A stretch of DNA of 44,931 nucleotides from Pseudomonadota bacterium (lineage in GTDB: Bacteria; Bdellovibrionota_C; UBA2361; OMII01): NCBI GenBank assembly GCA_026390555.1, contig JAPLFS010000036.1:1-44931 (forward strand), read 5' to 3'. A program made the translations under genes and the position numbers. This document shows positions 1 through 7,780 of this stretch, piece after piece (the first letter of the stretch is position 1; every line of letters starts with the position of its first letter). The notes below the pieces were generated by a model that saw only the letters and a list, made by a program, of their open reading frames with translations, ran no database searches and had not been told where the DNA came from.

Positions 1-141
1 ACGTGCTCGAATGAAGCTCACAACTTATCAACAAGTTATGAGTCTCCCCCCTCGAGCACCCCCCTCCAGCCCCTGCGGGGCTGAGGAACAGCCGATGCTA
101 CTGATTTAAGACTATGTGTTCAAAGAAAGGGGACCTTGACA
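1..141 (+). mobile_element. 3' end of an IS3-family insertion sequence (left copy)
   Basis: The first 141 bases are the terminal part of an insertion sequence that enters from beyond the window. Positions 21-141 match the reverse complement of 44645-44765 with a single mismatch, so the same element lies inverted at the other edge. The outer end reads GGGGACCTTGACA, and a TG...CA boundary is typical of IS3-family elements. The element stops inside a Fic-like gene on the opposite strand. The far end and any target duplication are outside the window. Confidence 0.85.
2..109 (+). CDS. IS3-family transposase (OrfB), last 35 codons only
   Basis: The last 35 codons of a transposase reading frame enter from the left and stop at a TAA at 107-109. 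The tail contains TTYQQVMSLPPRAPPSSPCG, which also ends the transposase at 44677-44931, where upstream rve-type sequence is visible (YIGYYNTERIHSAHRAPPA). Alone the fragment would be unrecognisable; its identity comes from the second copy. The first few codons differ from the right copy by a small rearrangement (RMKL against QAQL), so the copies are not perfectly identical. Confidence 0.7.
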   Translation, partial: RARMKLTTYQQVMSLPPRAPPSSPCGAEEQPMLLI

Positions 142-937
142 GAAGTATAGACCCATTTTTAGCCACGCGTTCTCTACGAATTTTTGGTGGCAGATGATCG
201 AGTTCGTGGCGAAGTACTTCAAATAATTCGAGTCGTTGGGCATCATAGGGTCGGCCGAGAACTCGAGCCTGGGAACGTGGCGAGGTAAGTTCACTTGTAC
301 GCGAGGACAGAAGCGTTCCTACCAATTTGTCGAGCTCTTTGAATTGCTTGGTAAGCTCCAGTACGCCGGCGATGCCGCGTGCTTCATCCCGAAGTCGATT
401 AAGCTCAGTCGGGCCATGACGGGACAAAAGATCCTCTAGAAAATCTTCCATCTCCTGACGTCCAAGGGTTCTCGGTGTCGCCCCGTCGCGGGAACGTGAC
501 TCTCGAAAGTTCTCGAGGCAGGCTCGGGCAGAAGAGGAGAGCTTTAGTCCACCAACAAAATCGCGATCAGTCGCTAGTGCTGTTGCTCCGCGCCGGGGGC
601 GGAGCACGATTCCCGGAAGTGTGAGTGGATTTTTTTTCCCCGAAATCAGAAACACTGAGCCGTCGGCGGCTGGTCTATTCTCAATCGCTGTCCGATCCGC
701 AATTAAGGCCCCTGGAAATAGTGCCGCTACCAAAACCCAGAGATTTCGACGCACAATCGTCTCCGGTGCATCACTCAGATTTGTAGAGTAGACCCGGGAA
801 GCCAATTTTCTGATGTTCCCCCGCTTAAATTCCCGGGCAACCAGGGACGCAATTTCTGAAGTGGACACAAATGCCTCCGGCAACGCCGAGGGCATTTTTT
901 TGGGTGATAAGGCTCCGGTTTTTGTCTCTTTTGTCAT
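98..937 (-). pseudogene. Fic-like protein with winged-helix N-terminal region, truncated by an IS
   Basis: The 279-residue frame starts at ATG 937 and ends at a stop supplied by the inserted IS3 element; the last ~13 residues are IS sequence. The retained part has an N-terminal helix-turn-helix-like stretch (SEIASLVAREFKRGNIRKLA), an AbiEi-like block (ALFPGALIADRTAIENRPAA) and a helical middle (ELNRLRDEARGIAG, RPYDAQRLELFEVLR). From memory of the family, this order is the N-terminal half of large Fic (AMPylase-type) proteins, whose Fic core follows. The HxFx(D/E)GNGR catalytic motif is absent, because the gene is cut just before it, so the product cannot be an active Fic transferase. The retained half could still bind DNA. 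The Fic assignment rests on recalled family resemblance and could be only an AbiEi-type regulator. Confidence 0.6.
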
Positions 938-982
938 TTTTCTGGGTTTAACGAGGTGTGGTTGTCATTTTTCTGGGTTTAA
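933..982. repeat. 19-bp direct repeat pair over the Fic-like gene start
   Basis: GTCATTTTTCTGGGTTTAA occurs at 933-951 and again at 964-982, 31 bp apart and in the same orientation. The first copy covers the start codon of the minus-strand Fic-like gene (ATG at 935-937) and the second sits just upstream. Twin sites in this position suit autorepression by the gene's own winged-helix domain, but a simple duplication of the start region would look the same. Confidence 0.6.
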
Positions 983-1637
983 GGAGCAAACCATACACGG
1001 GGAATTGGGGCAACATTTTTGTGAGTCGCTATATAGGTAGGACTTTTGCACTTTTCCACAGGGTGACCGATTTTTCTGCGCGCAAGCATGAAACCAGGCT
1101 GATGCTTGATCTGCCCCGAGCAGCGCTATTTTTAGCGCTCTCTCAACTAGCTCTATCGAGTGCTCCGTCATTGACCTAAACACCGAGAACTTTTCGAGTA
1201 AAGCGTTCCATAACCGTTGCCAAGTCTGAAGGTCGTCTGCTAGACGTTTATGCCCGTAACCAGGATGCTTCAGCATCACCGCTTTAATGCTACGCCTGAG
1301 CGCTTCATCTTTGTCAGGCTGCTTGTGCCGGTAGTGCAGCATGCCACGAGATACGCCTAGCTCCCTAGCTAGTGCGCTCTTGTTTCCTCTGGGTGCCAAC
1401 TATCCTTTAAACTCCTCCTAATGTTGCTAGGAGCCGGTAATAAGATCTGAGCTATAGCTGTCCTATACCTTAAGAGCTGCATCCGCTGTAAAACCCACGA
1501 CCAAGAGCTTGGTAAATAGCAAAACTGGGGCGATAGATCGGCGGCCTTCATGTCTGAAATTATGAATTATGGTGGAAACGAGTTTGCGCGATGTTTTGCG
1601 CGGTTGATAGAGCAGGAGTGACCCCGTACCAATGATC
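965..1637 (-). mobile_element. Decayed IS3-family remnant
   Basis: On the minus strand, 1399-1240 encodes an OrfB N-terminal fragment: a helix-turn-helix (ALARELGVSRGMLHYRHKQP) followed by the HPGYGHKRLADDL block that precedes the catalytic domain in IS3-family transposases. No DDE core follows; the frame runs into unrelated sequence towards 965. From 1640 to 1400 (reading leftwards) only short broken frames remain where OrfA would lie. The right boundary, near 1637, interrupts an acyltransferase gene. The left boundary is unclear. This fragment is distinct in sequence from the IS3 copies at the window edges. Confidence 0.6.
1594..1633. repeat. 40-bp dispersed motif, copy A
   Basis: This stretch, beginning TTTTGCGCGGTTGAT and ending ACCCCGTACCAAT, recurs at 14512-14551 with 37 of 40 bases the same. 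It lies at the border between the decayed IS3 remnant and the broken acyltransferase gene. The other copy lies between an IS91 fragment and an IS3 transposase fragment. It is probably a terminus or junction sequence of one of these insertion sequences. Confidence 0.65.
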
Positions 1638-2017
1638 CTAGAGAGTAATATTCTGAAAAAACAGGCCGGACGAAAAGATGTGCCAGCCGAGTAGCCGATA
1701 TTCCTCCGGCCCAAGGAGAAGCCATCCAGCAACGAGGACCGCAATCAACAATCAACAATCAACACGGCTAACAGCGCTGGAAAAATTCGGCGAATACGGC
1801 GGTGATAGAATCGCAGGATGGAAAAGCGCTGCGAGTCGAAGTCATCGAGGATGATACGTGTAATTAAGAACCCCGAGATAACGAAGAAAACATCGACCCC
1901 AATGAAGCCACCCGGACACCACTCGGGAAAAGCATGAAAGGCGACGACGATAAGCACCGAGACAGCCCGAAGGCCGTCGATGTCCCTCCTATAGCTCGAA
2001 ACCGATTCGTGTGACAT
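1638..2017 (-). pseudogene. Acyltransferase-3 family (OafA/YrhL-type) gene, frameshifted and truncated
   Basis: The ATG at 2017 opens a typical acyltransferase-3 N-terminus: [20 protein letters not shown] (with the conserved His), [18 protein letters not shown], and the [15 protein letters not shown] block. The frame then stops at 1745-1747 inside three tandem copies of a 7-bp unit. Reading continues in another frame as VLVAGWLLLGPEEYRLLGWH and ends at a stop at 1638-1640, where the IS3 remnant begins. With one 7-bp copy the two parts join perfectly. Only about 125 of the family's 350 or more residues remain, so the gene is dead. It lies 41 bp downstream of the 2059-3813 gene on the same strand and was probably the last gene of that operon. 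Confidence 0.85.
1742..1762. repeat. Three tandem copies of CAATCAA inside the acyltransferase gene
   Basis: CAATCAA is repeated exactly three times. On the coding (minus) strand this is three TTGATTG units, with an in-frame TGA created across the last units. One copy gives GTG TTG ATT GCG GTC CTC, which joins both halves of the protein. Two or three copies shift or stop the frame. This has the form of a slipped-strand mutation site. Confidence 0.85.
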
Positions 2018-2058
2018 GGCACCCTAAACACAACCTACCATATGCCCTGAGCCTCTCT

Positions 2059-3813
2059 CTATTGAGATGTGAGCTCCTCTGGGGTGGGCAGTCGAGTAAA
2101 TGAGAACGCTGTGAGCGGCTGATTGGAGTTTGTTACCTGCGGCACTCGAATCACCTGCACTATCTCGATTCCCTCCGACAGAGGCTGTGCCCCAGAAATG
2201 ATAGGCTCGACCTCTGAAGCGCCCCCCACAAACAACCCGAGAAACGGATCCGTTGGCTTGAACCATGGCGGAACAGTGGGCAGATCAGCGCGGGTCCACT
2301 TGGCTTCCGGGAAATAGTACGACGCGAAATCAGGGAATGTCTTCCGGGCTCGATCGACATTGAAAAAGCCACCAATTATGACGTGTTTTATATTTTTATC
2401 AGCCAACTGGGAGTAAATATGGTCCAATACTTCGGCATGAGGAAAGGTGGCTCGCTGCCGAACTGCGAGGTCCGGCGCAAAGCTCTTCGCCTGCGACGTT
2501 GCAAGAGAGAGGTGTAGCAGGAGCAATAATGAGCAGATTGCGGGAAAGATATACCTGGGCCCCTTGTTCCGCAGCGTCCCGAAACCGAAGAAGATGAGCA
2601 ACCCGAGTACGGGGAAAACGGGTACGGCCCGATGTAGAGAAAAGGGGATGGGGGGAGCTGCATATCCCTTGGCATAGGCGGCCAATAGCACATGAGCGAT
2701 GCTCCATGCGAAGGCGCACACTGCCATGATGACGATCTTGCTGTTTTTCAGCCGCAGCAGCAGAAAGAGCGCAATCAGGACACACGCCATTGAATATGCG
2801 CTGGCATGGACCGCTTTGGCGCCCCACGGCAGGTAGAAGATGGCCCGCAGAAGGGGAGCGATGGTTGATGGGGCATCAGGCAGTGGTGAGCTTGAAACCA
2901 CTTTCGCCAGCTTAATGTCAAACCGATGCGCAAGGCTTAGCGCGAAGTGCACCAGAGACCAGGCGCTAACCGCCACGAATGCGACTATCCCCGATCGCCT
3001 TGTAGGCAGACAGTTAAGTGCGAGTAGGGCAAGCATTCCTGCAGCGAAAAAATACACCGATAATGCGGGCGTATAAGAGAAAAGGAGGTACTGAATCGAG
3101 AGAAGCGCAAGCCCAACGTTCCAGGCGGTGAAGGCGAATGAGGCTTGGAGAAGGATTCCGAGCGTCAAGAGCGTTAGGCAAAGGGGGAAGATAGATTGCT
3201 CATACACTGAGGTTAAGAAGAAGTAGAAAGTGGATTGTAGCGGCATGAGCAGCGCAGTGCAAAGAAGGACATATCCTCCATATCCTCGCGCCACTGCCTT
3301 TCCCAGGCCTACCGCGTACGCACCGAATCCCAGGGCCAAACAAAAGACGTACACGACATTAAGATTGAAGGTGCTCGGGCCAAAAAAACGCCATAGGAAC
3401 GCCTGGGGTATGTATTGCCGAGTGTTATAGCCCAGGAAGCACCAGGAATAAGCAATTTCACCGAGGCCACCCTCCTTGAGCCACTTGCCGCTCGCGCATG
3501 CGGCTTGTCGGGCCGCTTCCGGATTCATGGTGCTTGGTCTGCCAAACTCAGAGAGCGGTGTGGCCAAAGCAAAGCCGATGATCGCTAAGACTGACAAACA
3601 GGTGAACAGATGTATGGGAGTCCAATACGAACGTCTTCGCAATGGCTCAATCAAGGACCACATGACCGAGCCGGTGACAATCATCAGGCTGAGTCCCCAC
3701 AAGAAGAAGGCAAGAGAAGGCTTAACTGTCCATCGTGGGGTGAGCGAGGAGACTACCTGAATGACGTCGAGGGCGAATATGGAAATAGCGAGTGCAAGTG
3801 GCGTGTACCTCAT
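2059..3813 (-). CDS. Large polytopic membrane protein, GT-C-like, uncharacterised
   Basis: The product has 584 residues and is not recognised as a named family. It has about ten hydrophobic segments spread over residues 1-430, starting with an N-terminal one (LALAISIFALDVIQVV). A more soluble C-terminal part of roughly 150 residues follows and includes DNSxxxx-free, charged sequence such as ADKNIKHVIIGGFFNVDRAR. A multi-pass N-terminal part with a soluble C-terminal part resembles GT-C glycosyltransferases, but no catalytic acidic motif could be assigned. The start codon overlaps the stop of the upstream DUF2298 gene (ATGA, 3810-3813), so the two are translationally coupled and probably act together. 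A broken acyltransferase gene follows on the same strand. A surface-glycan role is inferred only from these neighbours. Confidence 0.75.
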   Translation of the reverse strand: MRYTPLALAISIFALDVIQVVSSLTPRWTVKPSLAFFLWGLSLMIVTGSVMWSLIEPLRRRSYWTPIHLFTCLSVLAIIGFALATPLSEFGRPSTMNPEAARQAACASGKWLKEGGLGEIAYSWCFLGYNTRQYIPQAFLWRFFGPSTFNLNVVYVFCLALGFGAYAVGLGKAVARGYGGYVLLCTALLMPLQSTFYFFLTSVYEQSIFPLCLTLLTLGILLQASFAFTAWNVGLALLSIQYLLFSYTPALSVYFFAAGMLALLALNCLPTRRSGIVAFVAVSAWSLVHFALSLAHRFDIKLAKVVSSSPLPDAPSTIAPLLRAIFYLPWGAKAVHASAYSMACVLIALFLLLRLKNSKIVIMAVCAFAWSIAHVLLAAYAKGYAAPPIPFSLHRAVPVFPVLGLLIFFGFGTLRNKGPRYIFPAICSLLLLLHLSLATSQAKSFAPDLAVRQRATFPHAEVLDHIYSQLADKNIKHVIIGGFFNVDRARKTFPDFASYYFPEAKWTRADLPTVPPWFKPTDPFLGLFVGGASEVEPIISGAQPLSEGIEIVQVIRVPQVTNSNQPLTAFSFTRLPTPEELTSQ

Positions 3814-5939
3814 GGGCTCTGAGGGGCATACAAGGCAGCCCCTCCCTCCCGATGAATTAGGGCGAATAGCTGTGGATTCACCTCAAATTTTTGAAAAGGT
3901 GTAGACGCGCTGACTTCAGGGTACGTGCGCCTCTCCGTCTCTGAAACAACAAAGAAATTAATTCCATTTACAACAAGAATTTCATGGGCGCGCATAGCGT
4001 CGTCCGTTCTGTAAAATTCGTTTATCAGCTCCTTGCGCCTCAAAATCTCTTGGTGAGGCACCCCACGCTTTACGGTGTGGGCCTCCCAGTGGGCAAAATC
4101 TGGAAAGCCCAGGTTCATCGTGACTCTCCCTAGCCCGCCGGCTCCCCAGGCGTCTAAGATGCGAGGAAATCCCTGAATGTTTGCGGACATCCATTGCAGC
4201 AGTTTTCCCATATCCCTCTCGGAGCTAAGCAGTGGCGCTATGCTGTCTAGGTTAGCCGCCCGCAGTCGCTTTGTGAAGTCGGGAAGTATTGATTTTATGA
4301 GAACAGCCCCGGATGCGAGAGAGACGCATACGATGCCAACCTGAGCGACCCGCATCAGCCGAGTGAAACGAGAGCCTTGGTTAGCAAGCCACATGAGCGC
4401 AGCAAGCCACAGCAGCACAGAGAGCTGAAAGAAGGTTTTAAAGAGAGTAATTGTGCGGTCAAAAATGACAACAAACTCAATGGCGAAGATAAGCAGGGCG
4501 CTCGCCAGAAGAATTTGTCGAGCGACAGGTGTCACCGACCAGTTTGTCACGACTATCGCAACAAGAAGTGCGGGAATGACCTGAGCAGCAAGCTCAAGCA
4601 CCGAGAACGGGTTGCCAATCTGACGGTGGGCGAAGTATGCCAGGCCCATCATGAGAAAGAAAATCGACGCCGCCCAATACCGTCGCCTCGTTGAGATTCC
4701 GTCCTCAAGGCGAGCCAGTGCGCCACACAGCACTATCATGATCGGAAACCCAAAAAACAAAAGAACCTGATTGACCGACACCCACTCGCTTCGCAAAATC
4801 CCCACTGCCAGGGGCTTGGGACCAACGATGGAAGCAAAGAATGGGGCACATGTGCAGAGAGCTGCCGCTCCGGCAAGCGCAAGCTGAGGCCAGAGTGCAA
4901 GCGCACGACGGGGTTCCGTTAGAATCACAGCCACGAAGATGGCGATGATCATAAAGACATCCCAAGTGTTGGAGACAGGAGTGAGCCCGGCTGAAAAGCC
5001 AAGGAACGCCGCAAGTATCCACGAGGACGAGCGAGACTCGGAGCGCATCAGGGCCAGCAGGAAGAAAGCGCATGTTATACCAAGGGCGAGCCCGATATTG
5101 TGGGCATGCAGGTCAGCGAATAGGTACGTCCACAGGGGGAACTCACTGAAATGCCCGTGGGCAAAAACGCGGCTGCCTTTCCAAAAAAGATCGGAATTAA
5201 TCGGAATGCGCTCAGCGAGGACAAGCCAAAGCGTCTGTGCATTTCCCGCAAGCACGCATACAAGCGCGCCCTGAAATGCCCGGGATTCACGCAGCCCACC
5301 TAGACGCAGCATTGCATAACATGCCGAGGCCAGGGTGGCCGCGTTCGTGGCGACCGCAAGGCCGTAACCCACCGCGGAGGGAATGCCGCCAAGGCGGTGC
5401 CACAAGGCATGAGCAAAGCTTCCAAAGTAGTAGTATTGCATTTGAACCCCCGCCGCCCAGGGGTCTTGGGGCGGGAGCTGATTGTTGCGGATAAAAAAAT
5501 TCAGGAAGGTAAAGTTCATCGCCTTTTCTCCTCCTCCGAGGGAGCAGTGGAGGGACCAAATAAAGGTGAAGACGATGAAAACACTCAGGAAGAGGATCTC
5601 AGGAACGAGTATGGCTCGCCCGTGGGCTCGAAGGGACCGTCGCTGAAAACGAAATTGCTTGCCTAATAGAAATGCTCCCAACAGGGCAGCACCTACAAAC
5701 ACCGCTCGGATCCATTCGGTATGCAATTCGCACAAGCCGGCGGAGGCTGGGGCTGCGATAATCCAAGCGAAGCCAAACAACCCGAACACTTTCGCAAGTG
5801 CCCATGAAACATCATCAGGGATCTCTTTCGCCCTAAGGAGCATCGCATGAAACAGAAGAGCAGCCGGCAGGAATAGGCCTGACCAGAGAACCACATAAGT
5901 AATTTGCATGACAGGGGAAATAGGCGACGACTCCATCAT
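3810..5939 (-). CDS. DUF2298 (Chlor_Arch_YYY-type) membrane protein
   Basis: The product has 709 residues with many hydrophobic segments. Residues ~135-175 carry the family hallmark: EKAMNFTFLNFFIRNNQLPP, then DPWAAGVQMQYYYFGSFAHA with the YYY motif that gives the family its name. The motif LFADLHAHNIGLALG at about residue 270 is also typical. The DUF2298 family consists of predicted multi-pass GT-C-like proteins of unknown substrate. The C-terminal ~120 residues are soluble (ELINEFYRTDDAMRAHEILV). It is the first gene of a minus-strand set with the 2059-3813 gene (4-bp overlap) and a broken acyltransferase. A role in transferring lipid-linked sugars is plausible but not shown. The start at 5939 (ATG) gives MMES; an ATG one codon later is equally possible. 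Confidence 0.85.
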   Translation of the reverse strand: MMESSPISPVMQITYVVLWSGLFLPAALLFHAMLLRAKEIPDDVSWALAKVFGLFGFAWIIAAPASAGLCELHTEWIRAVFVGAALLGAFLLGKQFRFQRRSLRAHGRAILVPEILFLSVFIVFTFIWSLHCSLGGGEKAMNFTFLNFFIRNNQLPPQDPWAAGVQMQYYYFGSFAHALWHRLGGIPSAVGYGLAVATNAATLASACYAMLRLGGLRESRAFQGALVCVLAGNAQTLWLVLAERIPINSDLFWKGSRVFAHGHFSEFPLWTYLFADLHAHNIGLALGITCAFFLLALMRSESRSSSWILAAFLGFSAGLTPVSNTWDVFMIIAIFVAVILTEPRRALALWPQLALAGAAALCTCAPFFASIVGPKPLAVGILRSEWVSVNQVLLFFGFPIMIVLCGALARLEDGISTRRRYWAASIFFLMMGLAYFAHRQIGNPFSVLELAAQVIPALLVAIVVTNWSVTPVARQILLASALLIFAIEFVVIFDRTITLFKTFFQLSVLLWLAALMWLANQGSRFTRLMRVAQVGIVCVSLASGAVLIKSILPDFTKRLRAANLDSIAPLLSSERDMGKLLQWMSANIQGFPRILDAWGAGGLGRVTMNLGFPDFAHWEAHTVKRGVPHQEILRRKELINEFYRTDDAMRAHEILVVNGINFFVVSETERRTYPEVSASTPFQKFEVNPQLFALIHREGGAALYAPQSP

Positions 5940-6076
5940 AGCATCTCTATCACCCAGATCGAGTTTCTTCTATACCTAAAGGTTGCGGGGAGTCGCGGGG
6001 TATCGGGGTGAAAGCGGCGTACTTGGGGGCGTAGCAGCGCTTCCTGAGTGGGTATTAGGTACGGGAATGTATCGCT

Positions 6077-7130
6077 AGGAAGATCGATCGCTTTTCGCAA
6101 GTAGCTGATCTGCAGTAGGCAGGTAAGTCACGAGCTCGCGAGAGCGATTGGATTAGGGCAAAATGTGCAGTCGGTTGCTCCTGCGCCGCACCTCCAAGCG
6201 CTGGGGCGAGCCAAGGCAGGTGGGCTACGTAGCGAAAAAAGCTGTTTACATAATGGCTCCTCATCCCGTCACCGAGGAATCGGAGTTTAGAACTCATCAG
6301 GAGATGGTTCAACGTCGCTCTCCACAGGAGGCTCAAACGACTCGTACGATGGGCGTTCATCGATTGCGTGTGAGGTATCGATGAATTTGGAAATTGGAGG
6401 CGGTGCTCTGAAATCAGCGATCTCCTGTGACGTTATGATGTCCTTGATAGAGTGCGCGTCTTGAATGAAGGCGATGATGCCAATTTGCGCCTTGCACTTG
6501 CCTTCGACCCGAGCTCGACTCGACTGAGCTCGCCGAAGTCAGGCCGAAGGTGGGCACTCTAGGCGGTCAATCCCATAGTTGCGCTCTCTGCACGCGGCTC
6601 AACTACTTTTACGGAACTCTCGCCGATAGTCGCTCTTTGGTTCTTCAGCTGGGGAAGGAAAGAGCCTGACGCGATCACCTCGGCGCCTACACGAGTACCA
6701 GCCGTAGTATCTTGTGATGCTCTCGTAGGGCTTTGGTATATGACACGAGAGTTGAGCAATAAACTCCAGCGCGTCAAACTCTTCAGCCGCGCCGTCCTTG
6801 GTGGTATAGTTTGCGATGTCGTCTCGTATTGAGAGCTTCTCAAGTGAAGGGGGAGCGCGCTCGATGTCACGTGCGACAAACTGCTCAATCTCTTTGTCGT
6901 GAAAGGGGGCCTTATCCAGACGCCGAAGCCAGTGTGGTCTTGTGACAGTATCTGCGCCACGTCATCGTCAGAGATCAGCCCTCGCTTGTGTGTTTGAGGG
7001 AGTGCCCGTTCAGCGAAGGCTTCCTCGATTGCTTTGAGGGCCACTTGTGAGGACCTGGCGAAGACACCGTCTTTCCAGTAGCCGTCAGCGAGGAGTTCAT
7101 GAAGGCGGGGGGTGGTTGTTTAGTGCCTCG
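6077..7130 (-). mobile_element. Decayed IS91-family element, copy A
   Basis: The block contains a broken IS91-type transposase gene followed by 210 bp of 3' sequence shared with copy B at 14112-14513. The shared 3' part includes CGCAAGTAGCTGATCTGC at 6096-6113 (identical at 14132-14149) and AGGAAGATC at 6077-6085. IS91 elements move by rolling-circle transposition and carry their replication start at this side of the transposase. The left limit is the edge of the similarity. The right limit is where transposase coding becomes unreadable, since the N-terminal zinc-binding part is not present. Confidence 0.65.
6287..7112 (-). pseudogene. IS91-family transposase, C-terminal half, with frameshifts
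   Basis: Reading the minus strand from 7106, one frame gives LHELLADGYWKDGVFARSSQ and SQDHTGFGVW. A shift near 6925 continues as LDKAPFHDKEIEQFVARDIE, then NYTTKDGAAEEFDALEFIAQ and ITRYYGWYSCRRRGDR. Further on, GIDRLECP is separated by about 40 inserted bases from KCKAQIGIIAFIQDAHSIKD, which runs to a TAA at 6287. The order FDALEFxAxL, RYYGWYS, then C-P-x-C with IIAFIQD is the C-terminal region of IS91-type (Y2) transposases. The N-terminal zinc ribbon and the catalytic tyrosines are missing, so this copy cannot be active alone. Confidence 0.8.
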
Positions 7131-7780
7131 CCAGCAACTGCTGCCCTGTGGGCAGCATGCCAGGGAGCGGATGGGCACTCCTGCTCAAGCCTCTCTGACA
7201 GACAGCAACTGGGAGGAGAGTTGGTGGTGCGAGACAACACAGTCTTTTGCCCATTAAAGGTGAAAGTAATCCATGATTCTATTTATAAGAGCAGGATTCG
7301 ATTGAGCAAAGTGGCCTTTTCTGCTTTAGTTGTTTGTGATGAAACGCGGAAACAGGACTGTAAGTGCCCTCTACAGTTGAGAGAAGAGTTCTAAAACTTA
7401 AGGAGTCATTAGCCTGCAGAGCGTTATTTCTTTAGGCGGCCGGCAAAACCAACCCGTTGGGATAAAATATATGGATTTGTAGGGCGACTGAATTTTGGAA
7501 GTTAAAAATTCAACCTATATTTGCAAATCAGATGAGCCTGCTGAAGTCCGGGTGTGCGCGCGGGGTTTTCGTGTTTCGAAATTTAAAAGGTGTCTGAGGT
7601 CTAGCTTCGCAGCAGGTTGTTGATTTGCCGACCTCCTTCAAGGGGCGATTGGGAACAAGCAACAGACCTGCGGTAGGCTTACGCGGATTATTGATAGTCT
7701 AGGGCCTGCTTGCTCCCAATTCATATTTTCGTAAACAGGTTTAAATAGTCAGTCGTTTTTGCTGATTTTAAGAGGAGAAA
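7131..7780. other. Intergenic region with an imperfect inverted repeat before the 698-aa gene
   Basis: No coding frame is convincing across these 650 bases. The clearest structure is an inverted repeat, ATTGGGAACAAGCA at 7648-7661 against TGCTTGCTCCCAAT at 7707-7720 (13 of 14 pairs), with a 45-base loop. It lies 60 bp before the start codon of the next gene, so it could fold in that gene's leader RNA. It lacks a clear run of T and is not a convincing terminator. The rest of the region is AT-rich and featureless to me. Confidence 0.45.

Noticed and set aside
6559-7044. 161-codon minus-strand frame as a separate gene
   Set aside because: Only its first 40 or so codons match the IS91 transposase; after a shift the true homology runs in another frame, so it is part of the pseudogene.
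7047-7394. 115-codon plus-strand frame at 7047-7394
   Set aside because: It lies largely antisense to the IS91 pseudogene, has no ribosome site and no recognisable motif.
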